Shown: positions 1 through 7,033, numbered from the stretch's first letter. The stretch is DNA of 9,980 nt from Phascolarctobacterium sp. (GCA_022718015.1 JAIHZV010000028.1:1-9980); one strand, 5' to 3'. Made by a program: numbers and translations. Notes: a model not told the origin generated them from the sequence alone.

Positions 1-3000
1 TCGTCATACTGCTTGCCGTCTGCTTCCAGTGTCTTGTTGACGGTTTTTGCTGCATTGATCTTCACGCTGCCTGTAGCACCAAGCACTGCCAGACGTTCGC
101 TGTCCGCACTTGGCTCCTGGTCATATACATTATGATCATCATAAGGAATGACTGTAGTTCCATATACCCAGTGGCAACCAATATGCCACCTTTTATGCTT
201 CTTATACTTCCAATAATGGTTATCCTGTCCCAAATCATCGTGATGAATCGTACCCTGATAACCAATATTTTCTACTGTATTATCTGCATCAATGGTCAAA
301 TCCTTGCCGGCCATGATCTTGCTGTAATGGTTGGTTACATTATTATCTGCATTGATAGTGATATTGCCACTGGCAATAATGTTGGCATCATTGGTTTCTT
401 CCTTAATGACGCCTGTATGGATGGTTCTTGTAAATTCACGCATAGCATCATAATAACGTGAGCCTTCAAGATGGGGAATCTTGTAGGAGATGTATTCATA
501 GGTAACATCCCAGTCAGTAACAAACTTGTCCTTGACGTTTTCTACATTGCCTGCGTTTATAGTGATATTCTTCTCGCTCTCAATATCACTGGAACGGTTG
601 AGAAGAGTATTTTCTGCATTCAAAGTAAGGTCTCCTGCTGCACTTATTACGGAGCCCTGCTTATAATTACTATTATTCCTGTTGTAGATATTATCTGCGC
701 TTATCTCACCGCTACCGCCTACAGCAATCAGTCCGTCCTCATTAACAAAATCCTTGTCCGTTCTTTCTTTGAGGTTTCCGGATACAAAAATGCTGCCCAG
801 GCTTTGGTTGGTAAAGCTGCCTGCAGAAATATCCGCATCTTTTCCAATACCTATATAGCCACTGTCTTCGTTGGTAAAGCTGCCGACTTCAGCTGTCAAA
901 TTGCCCTGTACGTCTATGGCAGATCTGGTATTCAGCATATTATCTGCTACGATGATGCTGTCATTGCCTGTATGGATGCTGCCCATATCCTTATTGACAA
1001 GGCTGCTAGCAGTAATCTTGCTGTTGCCGTCAAAATAGATATTTGCTGCAGTATTGGTTATGGTGCGTTTTCCATTCAGCTCCAGATTCTGACCTGTCAT
1101 GAGGGCAGTATTGGCATTAGTAATATCCATACCACTTACCTTCATGGTCTGGCCTGCAAGCATGGTGGATTTATTGTTTTCTAAGGATGCATCTACTTTT
1201 ACATCCATATTCTCTGCTGCAGAGATAAGGGAATTCGCTTCATTTACAATATTTCCTGCAACGATATTGGCATCTGCACCTGATTTTAAGGTAGACTTCT
1301 CCTGATGCAGCCTGCCTGCTACAGTAATGTCCATATCCTTGCCGGATTCTATATAGCCATTTGCAGTATTCTCCAAGGTTCCTGCATAGATAGCAACGTT
1401 TTCCTTACCGCCTATCTTGCTGGTATTCTCTAAAAATCCGTCTGCAGAAATATGCAGCTCATTGCCCCACAGCTCGCTGCGGTCTACAGTAAGATTATTG
1501 GTAACTATATCAAGCCTTTTAGGATTACGTCCGTTAAGTCCATCTCCGTTTACCAACATGTCTCCCTTAGAGCTGCTGAACTTCATATTGCCATCTGCCC
1601 AGTTAGTTACTTTGCCGGTAGAGATGATTACATTATCCGTATTGATAAAGCCTAAGCCATTAACACTGATGCCATTGGCATTAGCGATTACTACACTGGC
1701 CTTGTTGCCTGCCACTTCAAGATAGCCGTTCAGTGTACTTGCCTTGGAGCTGGTTACTTCATTTAAAATTACCCTTGCTCCCTTACCTGCAAGGAACATA
1801 TTACGGTCTATGTAACCGCCCAGCTCTGTCTTGACGTACTTGGTAGCATTATTAAGGATAAGTCCGCTGGACTTGATATTAAAATCGCTGTACAGGTTGC
1901 GGGATACGCCATTGGCGTTTACTTCAGCAATCTGGACAAGGTCTACACCGTTTGCGGCATGGTCAATTATGGGCTTGTATTTTCCGTCCGCATTTGCGTC
2001 GGCTACAAGTCCTAAGCTTTCATCTTTTACCTTGTCCTGCTTCACTGTACCAGCTACACCTGAAATATCTGCTATTTCAGGATTTGTAAGCTCATCCGGT
2101 GTTCTAGGCGGTTCAGGCTCTGGAGGCTCTACAGGCTTATCGGGGTCTGTTTCCTTTATGGATATACTGCTCTCATCCTTGGCCTGCAGATTTTCCTTGC
2201 TGTATTTTACCTTCTCACCTGCAATTGCGATGCTGCCGTTAGCAGTATAGATACTGCCTTGCACATCTACAATGTTTTTGGCTGCTATATCTATGCTGCT
2301 CATAGCATTTATACTGCCGCCTAGGGTAGCTGCACCTTCATTTACACGAATGGTAAGGTTATTGGAAGCATCTAATGCACCTGTATTATTCAGTCCCTTG
2401 GCTGCATTTATAGACAGGTTGGCAGGATTACGTTTAAAATTACCGCTGCCTTCTACCTCTTCATATTCCTCACCAGCTATAAGCTTACCACTGTTGTCTA
2501 AAGTACCACCCAGCTCAATATCTACCTTGCCACGGGCAGAAAGAGCCGCCTTGTTTTCTATATCACTGTTATTGGCATCTATGATGATATCGCCACCAGA
2601 TGTTATGCTTGTCATGACATCTGCCTGAGCACCATCTATTTCTATAGTCTCACGTTTGTTTTCCTCAAATACTATCTTGCCGTTATTGGTGATGCTGAGA
2701 TTCTTTTGAGCAGCAAGATTGGCACCTATCTTCATTCCCAGTCCCTGATTGGTGCCAACAAGACTGATTTTGCCGGCATACATTCCGCCCAGTGCCCCAA
2801 TATCCAGATTTACCCCGCTGCCCTCGCTATGCAGCGGTGCCGCAGGATTGCCGTTGGCGTCTATCTGATTCTTGCCTGCGATTACGTTTATCTCATCCTG
2901 TGCCCAGATTTCTGCGTTAATATCTGCTGCATAGGCATAGATATCCAATTTGCTGGCAGGTGCATATTTGTACTGACCGGTTGCCTCGTCCAATACAGGC

Positions 3001-3536
3001 ATGATACCTGCACCAGCTACATTTATCTTTCCTTTTTCTACAGTAAAGCCATTAAGAGTTCCGTCCGTGTTGATATTAGGCTTGCCTGTAGTAAGGACTG
3101 CTCGATCAACGTTGATAAAGCCTGCTCCATTGACATTAATGCCGTTGGGGTTGGCTATGATAAGGTTCGCCTTGCTGCCTGCTATTTCCATAAAACCGTT
3201 AAGGCTTGTAGCACCAGTGCCAGTTACCTCCTGCAGAATGGTCTTGGCTGCATTACCTGCCAGGTTAGCATTGACATTGACCTTGCCTGCAAGAGCTGTA
3301 TCTACAGGCGCCTTTCCAGCATTATTATTGAATACAAGGCCTTCCTTGCCAACATTAAAGGAACCTGCCTTGTTATGGGACAAGCCTGCAGCATTAGGTG
3401 CTGCAATATCCACCACAGGGGCAGATGCCTTGGGAGCAGCAAAGGCAGTATAGCATGGCACTACTGCCTGCATCTGTAACGATACTATTATTGCATAAGC
3501 TATAAGCTTCTTTTTACGGCTTGTAAATCTTCCCAT
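1..3536 (-). CDS. TpsA: filamentous haemagglutinin-like two-partner-secretion exoprotein with two TPS domains (3' end outside window)
   Basis: This is an exported adhesin-like or contact-dependent-inhibition-like protein, secreted through the TpsB encoded just upstream. The frame is open from ATG at 3536 to base 1, giving 1178 residues with no stop. The start has AAGGAG at 3547-3552, 9 nt away. Residues 1-34 are a signal peptide (RKKK, hydrophobic core, AFA/A cleavage region). Residues about 42-180 are a TPS (haemagglutination activity) domain with GLSHN, EVTGTG, LNGFMEIAG and NPNGI (129-133). A beta-helical stretch follows, then a Pro/Glu linker at about 464-485. A second TPS domain (about 530-655) has NGVSRN, LILNEVTSS-type residues, LNGYLEVAG and NANGI (619-623). 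From about 655 on there are FHA-like beta-helix repeats (NLT-, NITINA-, GSFTN-type). A His/Trp-rich insert occupies 1096-1126. Codon use is rich in ATA (Ile), unlike the regulator further upstream. The C-terminus is outside the window, so a CdiA-type toxin can be neither claimed nor excluded. Confidence 0.93.
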   Translation of the reverse strand, partial: MGRFTSRKKKLIAYAIIVSLQMQAVVPCYTAFAAPKASAPVVDIAAPNAAGLSHNKAGSFNVGKEGLVFNNNAGKAPVDTALAGKVNVNANLAGNAAKTILQEVTGTGATSLNGFMEIAGSKANLIIANPNGINVNGAGFINVDRAVLTTGKPNINTDGTLNGFTVEKGKINVAGAGIMPVLDEATGQYKYAPASKLDIYAYAADINAEIWAQDEINVIAGKNQIDANGNPAAPLHSEGSGVNLDIGALGGMYAGKISLVGTNQGLGMKIGANLAAQKNLSITNNGKIVFEENKRETIEIDGAQADVMTSITSGGDIIIDANNSDIENKAALSARGKVDIELGGTLDNSGKLIAGEEYEEVEGSGNFKRNPANLSINAAKGLNNTGALDASNNLTIRVNEGAATLGGSINAMSSIDIAAKNIVDVQGSIYTANGSIAIAGEKVKYSKENLQAKDESSISIKETDPDKPVEPPEPEPPRTPDELTNPEIADISGVAGTVKQDKVKDESLGLVADANADGKYKPIIDHAANGVDLVQIAEVNANGVSRNLYSDFNIKSSGLILNNATKYVKTELGGYIDRNMFLAGKGARVILNEVTSSKASTLNGYLEVAGNKASVVIANANGISVNGLGFINTDNVIISTGKVTNWADGNMKFSSSKGDMLVNGDGLNGRNPKRLDIVTNNLTVDRSELWGNELHISADGFLENTSKIGGKENVAIYAGTLENTANGYIESGKDMDITVAGRLHQEKSTLKSGADANIVAGNIVNEANSLISAAENMDVKVDASLENNKSTMLAGQTMKVSGMDITNANTALMTGQNLELNGKRTITNTAANIYFDGNSKITASSLVNKDMGSIHTGNDSIIVADNMLNTRSAIDVQGNLTAEVGSFTNEDSGYIGIGKDADISAGSFTNQSLGSIFVSGNLKERTDKDFVNEDGLIAVGGSGEISADNIYNRNNSNYKQGSVISAAGDLTLNAENTLLNRSSDIESEKNITINAGNVENVKDKFVTDWDVTYEYISYKIPHLEGSRYYDAMREFTRTIHTGVIKEETNDANIIASGNITINADNNVTNHYSKIMAGKDLTIDADNTVENIGYQGTIHHDDLGQDNHYWKYKKHKRWHIGCHWVYGTTVIPYDDHNVYDQEPSADSERLAVLGATGSVKINAAKTVNKTLEADGKQYD
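1641..1730 (-). repeat. TPS-domain core, copy 2 of an internal repeat in tpsA
   Basis: This is the partner of 3111-3200 and encodes the core of the second TPS domain (LNGYLEVAG to GLGFIN, with NANGI at residues 619-623). It retains the pattern of hydrophobic and Asn/Gly residues. The Pro of NPNGI is replaced by Ala. The N-terminal half of this domain (NGVSRN, ELGGYI, LAGKGA) is, if anything, closer to the classical FhaB/CdiA pattern than copy 1. Confidence 0.8.
3111..3200 (-). repeat. TPS-domain core, copy 1 of an internal repeat in tpsA
   Basis: This stretch encodes the NPNGI core of the first TPS domain (about residues 113-142). It aligns without gaps to 1641-1730, exactly 1470 nt (490 codons) away. 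By eye 64 of 90 bases match. The similarity continues into flanking sequence on both sides at protein level. The conserved reading frame and spacing point to an old internal duplication or a fusion of two tpsA 5' ends. Confidence 0.8.
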
Positions 3537-3564
3537 GATTACGCACTCCTTAAACCAAATCTAA

Positions 3565-3588
3565 ATTATAGCCATGTGAGGCTGTCAA
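3565..3588 (-). promoter_or_regulatory. Possible internal promoter between tpsB and tpsA (odd spacing)
   Basis: On the minus strand a perfect TTGACA (3588-3583) overlaps the tpsB stop codon, and a perfect TATAAT (3570-3565) follows. The spacer is only 12 nt, far from the usual 17. At 17-nt spacing the -35 would be CAGATT, which is poor. Either this is chance, or the TATAAT works with a weak -35 to give extra tpsA transcript. Low confidence. Confidence 0.2.
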
Positions 3589-5300
3589 ATCTGTGCTGTG
3601 AGAGTAAATCCGTATGTTCTGCTGTCGCAGGTAAATCCATCTGGTTTCTTTATAGGCCAGCCTACAAAAGCATCATAATTAAATATGCCTACCTGACCAC
3701 GCATACCAATAGCTCCACCTACAAGCTCTGTACCTAAAAGATATTCAGTAGATGGGCCAGATACCTTGCCGTAGTCTATAGCAAGGTAAAACTGGTGTGG
3801 ATAGTGTTCTATAGGCAGCCGGAGTTCGTTTCTGATAACGATACCATCTTCTGCAGACAAGGTCTGCTCTCCGTCAAAGCCACGTACACTGTACCAGCCA
3901 CCAATGGAAAAATGCTCGCTTCCATAGATTCGCTGATCAGCCTTCTGTGCCCTTACTGTCAGATTGTACTGAGCATCATAGCCTTCACCCATAGAAACAG
4001 GTGCTATGAAGCTGGCGTTTAAAAGATACATATTGTATTGTGTTGTAGCTTCACCGCTCATGCCATCCGTCGGTCCGGCATCAGCAAACCACGGCAGACC
4101 CTTCTGCCATTTCAAAGATGTATCAAGTACGCTTGGTCCAAGATACTGTCTATGGTTAAAACCAGCCTGCATAGCAGTAGTCTTTTGTCTCTGAACCTCA
4201 ATCTCTGTTCCATCTATGTAGCTGTGACGTGTCTTATGGACAAAACCAAGCTCAAAGTCCGTTTTATAAGTCCTGCCACGATTTACTAAATGAGTCCATG
4301 TAAGAGAAGTATTGGTAAATTCACCACTTGATACAAAGGGATTTACAGCATACTCTACAGTCTGGTGATAATCATTCTTACTGTGGCTGAAGCTAATCCT
4401 TTCGTTGCCGAAGGGAATAGAATAATACAAGCTGTTGGCACGGGTACCCTTCTTCTCACCAGACTGGGTAGCATCTTCATTCCAGCTTACATAGAACAAA
4501 TCATTTGCTGAAAAAGGCTGTGACAGCTGAAAACCAGCAGTCATCTGAACCTTACCAGTCTCATCAGTACCAGAATTATCTACAGTTGCAAACAAACTCC
4601 ACGGCTTGCTGCGTTTTACCTCTATCACTAGCTCACTTTCGCCTTCCTTAGCTCCTGGCTTTATCTTAATGTCTGCATTCTGATTAGATACATTATTGAA
4701 ATTATCTATAGCCTGCTCAATGTCCCTGATATTAAGCAGCGAGCCTCTACCCATTGGCATTGCATTATGCCAGGTTCCCCATGCTTCTTCTTTAAAGCGG
4801 ACATCTGAGATAATGCCAGGCATTAAAGTAAAGAACATCTTGCCATTGGACAGATCCTGCTGCTCAACATAGACACGGGTAGTTACATAACCACGATTCA
4901 CGATTTCCGCATTAATGCGTCCCATGAGTTCGTTAATACCCTTAACGCCAATCTTTTGACCGTTAAAATTTGCAAGATATTGATTAATCCAAGCGAATTT
5001 ATAGCCGAACTTTTCTGCCTTCAGAGAAAAATGCTTTACCAAAAAGGAGTTTTCTTCCTTAGGCAACAAAAAAACTTCTAAACTGCTGCCTTGCTGTTGT
5101 GTTTTAGTCATAGACTGACCAACACGATACTGCAATTCCTTTTCAGCACGTTTAGAAGCTTGTTCCTGTTCTTTTTGTTGTAATATCTGTTGCTGTTTTT
5201 GCACGAGATTATCCTGAGGCGCAGAATATACAGTACCTGCTCCCAGATTCAGGACACTTATAACAACCAAGAAAAATACCTGCGAATTCCATCTTTTCAT
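3585..5300 (-). CDS. TpsB: FhaC/ShlB-type outer-membrane transporter of the two-partner secretion pair
   Basis: This is the outer-membrane partner that recognises the TPS domain of TpsA and threads it through a beta-barrel. It is 571 residues from ATG 5300, close to the FhaC family size. Residues 1-27 are a signal peptide (cleavage near YSA/PQ). Residues about 30-58 are a Gln/Lys/Glu-rich helix, matching the plug helix H1 and linker of FhaC. POTRA1 spans about 83-161 (NRGYVTTRVYV) and POTRA2 about 163-229, followed by a 16-strand-type barrel. The barrel keeps VRGF (472-475), the loop-6 motif of this family, and its usual partner Asp509 in YLAIDYG. ATG 5300 is preferred over an in-frame GTG at 5318. 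It has GAAGGTG 9 nt upstream and gives a normal signal peptide, whereas the GTG has no good ribosome site. The stop lies 48 nt before tpsA with no terminator between, so the two form an operon. The last residue is Ile rather than the usual aromatic. Function is confident; TpsA is the evident substrate. Confidence 0.95.
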   Translation of the reverse strand: MKRWNSQVFFLVVISVLNLGAGTVYSAPQDNLVQKQQQILQQKEQEQASKRAEKELQYRVGQSMTKTQQQGSSLEVFLLPKEENSFLVKHFSLKAEKFGYKFAWINQYLANFNGQKIGVKGINELMGRINAEIVNRGYVTTRVYVEQQDLSNGKMFFTLMPGIISDVRFKEEAWGTWHNAMPMGRGSLLNIRDIEQAIDNFNNVSNQNADIKIKPGAKEGESELVIEVKRSKPWSLFATVDNSGTDETGKVQMTAGFQLSQPFSANDLFYVSWNEDATQSGEKKGTRANSLYYSIPFGNERISFSHSKNDYHQTVEYAVNPFVSSGEFTNTSLTWTHLVNRGRTYKTDFELGFVHKTRHSYIDGTEIEVQRQKTTAMQAGFNHRQYLGPSVLDTSLKWQKGLPWFADAGPTDGMSGEATTQYNMYLLNASFIAPVSMGEGYDAQYNLTVRAQKADQRIYGSEHFSIGGWYSVRGFDGEQTLSAEDGIVIRNELRLPIEHYPHQFYLAIDYGKVSGPSTEYLLGTELVGGAIGMRGQVGIFNYDAFVGWPIKKPDGFTCDSRTYGFTLTAQI

Positions 5301-5304
5301 AGCT

Positions 5305-5349
5305 CTATTCACCTTCACCCATATAGTCTCTTACAAAAGTAACAGCCAT
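5305..5349 (-). CDS. Possible 14-codon leader ORF ahead of tpsB
   Basis: An ATG at 5349 opens a 14-codon frame (MAVTFVRDYMGEGE) that ends with TAG at 5305, only 4 nt before the tpsB ATG. It runs through the tpsB ribosome site. A ribosome finishing here could re-initiate on tpsB. The ATG has no clear Shine-Dalgarno sequence of its own, and a frame this short occurs easily by chance. Low confidence. Confidence 0.15.
   Translation of the reverse strand: MAVTFVRDYMGEGE
5310..5316 (-). promoter_or_regulatory. Ribosome binding site that decides the tpsB start
   Basis: GAAGGTG on the minus strand lies 9 nt before ATG 5300. It overlaps the alternative GTG at 5318, which itself has only a weak purine run upstream. 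This supports the shorter tpsB product. Confidence 0.6.
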
Positions 5350-5387
5350 AAAATATTACAAAAACATCTGTATTCTTTTTTAGACTC

Positions 5388-5416
5388 ATTATATCCCAGA
5401 CAATTAAAAAAGTAAA
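5388..5416 (-). promoter_or_regulatory. Sigma-A-type promoter for the tpsB-tpsA operon
   Basis: On the minus strand, TTTACT (5416-5411) and TATAAT (5393-5388) are separated by exactly 17 nt. The -10 is perfect and the -35 matches 4 of 6. Initiation near 5381 would give a leader of about 80 nt before ATG 5300. No operator palindrome is evident next to it. Confidence 0.65.
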
Positions 5417-5534
5417 TAAGCTATTTTAATAACAACTCAAATTTTTACAGTTGCAGATAGCTAAAATACTGCTGAGCTGAAAAGTTTTAAAAAATTTGTT
5501 GACGGAAGTAGATAAGTTCTGTTTATTGAAGCAA

Positions 5535-5608
5535 TTAGATGGTATAATATTCACAGCGCAAGCACCTCTTTCTGGTTATTGGTTTAGCAGATTAATTATA
5601 CCAACTAA
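5535..5608. repeat. Inverted repeat joining the -10 region and the small-RNA interior
   Basis: TTAGATGGTATAAT (5535-5548) matches the reverse complement of 5595-5608 at 13 of 14 positions. The left arm contains the -10 box of the candidate RNA; the right arm forms the 3' side of its inner hairpin. The arms interleave with the outer stem (5555-5563 with 5614-5622), so in a longer transcript the pairings would cross as a pseudoknot or compete. Confidence 0.5.
5540..5548 (+). promoter_or_regulatory. Extended -10 promoter for the candidate small RNA
   Basis: TGGTATAAT combines the TGn extension with a perfect TATAAT. The -35 region at 17-nt spacing (TGTTTA) is weak, which an extended -10 can compensate for. 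Initiation 6-8 nt downstream, near 5554-5556, would start the RNA exactly at the 5' arm of the stem beginning at 5555. A TTGACG at 5499 lies too far upstream to serve this -10. Confidence 0.45.
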
Positions 5609-5635
5609 GTGGGGCTTGTGCTATTTTTATTTTTT
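5555..5635 (+). ncRNA. Candidate stand-alone small RNA of about 80 nt with its own terminator
   Basis: AGCGCAAGC (5555-5563) pairs with GCTTGTGCT (5614-5622) over 9 positions including one G-U pair. The run ATTTTTATTTTTT (5623-5635) follows at once, as in intrinsic termination. Inside is a second hairpin: 5576-5583 pairs with 5600-5608 with one bulged C. The single-stranded stretch after the first arm begins ACCTCTTTCT, which is pyrimidine-rich. A perfect extended -10 sits just upstream. No plus-strand protein gene precedes or follows, so neither a terminator of an upstream gene nor a riboswitch for a downstream gene explains it. I do not recognise an Rfam family. The weakness is that one promoter plus one hairpin can arise by chance in AT-rich DNA. 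Confidence 0.42.
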
Positions 5636-5696
5636 CAGGGCTAATCCCAGTCGTGAGCTGCGTTTAAGCAATTTTTCATGTGGGAAGTTTGAGTAA

Positions 5697-6956
5697 TTAC
5701 ATCAATGAAGAAGGATTAACCTGCTCACCATATTTCATAACCTCAAAATGCAGATGCGGACCGGTGCTGTAGCCAGTGCTGCCTACATAACCGATAACCT
5801 CGCCCTTTTTGACAAAGGAGCCTGCTTCCACCGCAAGACGACTCATATGTCCATAGGCTGTTTCATAGCCAAAGTCATGGCTCAGGCGGACATATTTGCC
5901 ATAGCCGCCATACCAGCCGGACTGCTCCACATAGCCTGCTGCGCTCGCATATACAGGCGTGCCATAATCAACAGCAATATCAATACCCGGATGCCAGTCA
6001 CGGCCATAGCCGCTGAACGGATTCGGACGACCGCCAAACGGCGAAGAAATATAACCGCCATCAGTCGGCCATTGGCTCGGCGTAACATCACGACGATAAT
6101 TTTCGTTTTCAATAGCACCAATCAGCTTTTGCAAATCCTCAGCCTTCGCCTTGGCCTGCAGGCTGATATTTTTCTCCTGCTCCAGCATGACGTTCACTTC
6201 CGACGCAGAGCCTAAGCTTGCGCCGCCCTTGCCTGCATAAACAGAAGCGTCACTTTTCGGCGGCAGCTGCGCACCGCTTTTTTCCATCTGGCTGCGCACC
6301 TGGTCCTCGAGCTTAGACAGATAAGCGAGCTGCTTCTGATTCTTTTCGGCCATCTGCTGCAGCTCCTGAATCTTCTGCGCCTGCTCCTGCTTCGTCTGCT
6401 TATATTCTGCCAGCTCCTGCTTCTGCGCTTCGTTTTGGATAGCCATATGGCCCAAAACGCCAAGAGCAATGCCAAGAGCTACAATCACAGAGGCAATACC
6501 TGTAAAGGCATATTTGATATGTGCTTTTTTGACATGCTTGCGTGCAACATGCTGTCCATCTGCCGGAACCAGCCAAAAGGTGAAATGCTGATTGCCGCAC
6601 CAGGCATTGCGAACTGCCAGATAGCGGGTACGAACACGGCCGGCCAGCTCAGCAAGCTTAGCCTCCACCTTATTTTTTATATCCAGCACAACATTCAGGG
6701 CGCGACGCTTATACATCTCTGCCTGAATTTTGGCTACAGCAGCAAGAACTGCTGCTCTTGCTCTGCCTTTTTCCCATAATAATAACAGCTCTTGGCGGCC
6801 TAGGGTATACACCTTTTCTGCCTGCTGCTGTGCTTCTGCCAATAAATTTTTAGCCACAGCCTTAGCCTCAGCTGCGACTGAAGCGGCCTGCTCTTGAAGC
6901 TTATTAAAAACTATCTGCGCTTTTGCTTTGCACTGCTCGATGATGGTTTGCAACAT
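5697..6956 (-). CDS. Membrane-anchored M23 (LytM) peptidoglycan endopeptidase with helical cytoplasmic extension
   Basis: This is a zinc metallopeptidase expected to cut peptide cross-bridges of peptidoglycan in the periplasm. It has 419 residues. Residues 1-118 are Ala/Gln/Lys-rich and strongly helical. At 124-145 lies a short juxtamembrane stretch (FTFWLVPADG) ending in basic residues. One membrane segment spans about 149-171. A Gln/Glu/Lys coiled coil runs over about 174-228 and again near 255-285, and the M23 domain is about 297-419. The zinc and catalytic residues are intact: His322 and Asp326 (HPGID), His370 (YGHM), His401 and His403 (HLHFE). Basic residues before the membrane segment put the N-terminus in the cytoplasm and the peptidase outside. 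The start has AAGGAG at 6964-6969, 7 nt upstream, and a good promoter about 70 nt further up. The coiled-coil plus LytM layout resembles EnvC-like and MepM-like proteins, but the long cytoplasmic part is not typical of them. Confidence 0.93.
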   Translation of the reverse strand: MLQTIIEQCKAKAQIVFNKLQEQAASVAAEAKAVAKNLLAEAQQQAEKVYTLGRQELLLLWEKGRARAAVLAAVAKIQAEMYKRRALNVVLDIKNKVEAKLAELAGRVRTRYLAVRNAWCGNQHFTFWLVPADGQHVARKHVKKAHIKYAFTGIASVIVALGIALGVLGHMAIQNEAQKQELAEYKQTKQEQAQKIQELQQMAEKNQKQLAYLSKLEDQVRSQMEKSGAQLPPKSDASVYAGKGGASLGSASEVNVMLEQEKNISLQAKAKAEDLQKLIGAIENENYRRDVTPSQWPTDGGYISSPFGGRPNPFSGYGRDWHPGIDIAVDYGTPVYASAAGYVEQSGWYGGYGKYVRLSHDFGYETAYGHMSRLAVEAGSFVKKGEVIGYVGSTGYSTGPHLHFEVMKYGEQVNPSSLM

Positions 6957-7033
6957 AAAAATACTCCTTCATGTGATGAAATGTCATTCTATATGTCTGA
7001 TTTGCACAATTCAGGGTTAAATACAACTATTTA

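Larger units (their letters stand above)
5301..5696. other. AT-rich 396-nt gap between the M23 peptidase gene and tpsB
   Basis: There is no convincing protein gene here. The gap holds, from left to right, the tpsB leader and promoter (minus strand), about 120 bases of AT-rich sequence with no pattern I can name, then a plus-strand extended -10 element and a candidate small RNA with a U-tract. Bases 5636-5696 follow, with only a tiny GGGCTAATCCC palindrome (5638-5648). I see no convincing minus-strand terminator after the peptidase gene: the large stem at 5555-5622 has its T-run on the plus-strand side only. Confidence 0.6.

Noticed and set aside
808..884. Direct repeat TTGGTAAAGCTGCC (808-821 and 871-884)
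   Set aside because: It encodes the same GSFTN turn in two neighbouring beta-helix repeats of TpsA, so protein structure explains it. The same holds for other short repeats in this gene; there is no CRISPR-like spacing.
471..1184. Long plus-strand open frame opposite tpsA (237 codons)
   Set aside because: It is antisense to the continuous tpsA frame and its translation resembles no family. Repeat-derived codon bias in tpsA keeps this antisense frame open.
2706..3479. Long plus-strand open frame opposite the first TPS domain (257 codons)
   Set aside because: Its composition is Cys/Ile/Tyr-rich, it has no ribosome site or domain, and it lies fully antisense to well-supported tpsA sequence.
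5330..5350. Possible sigma-54 (-24/-12) promoter upstream of tpsB, TGGCTG-N5-TTTGT
   Set aside because: The invariant GC of the -12 element is missing, it would leave almost no leader, and a good sigma-A promoter lies just upstream.
5496..5696. Plus-strand 66-codon frame in the tpsB-peptidase gap
   Set aside because: It needs a TTG start with no ribosome site, runs through the small-RNA stem and its U-tract, and has no recognisable features.
5882..6475. Arg/Ser-rich frames overlapping the M23 peptidase gene on the same strand
   Set aside because: They are frame-shifted shadows of the peptidase coding sequence, without ribosome sites or domains.
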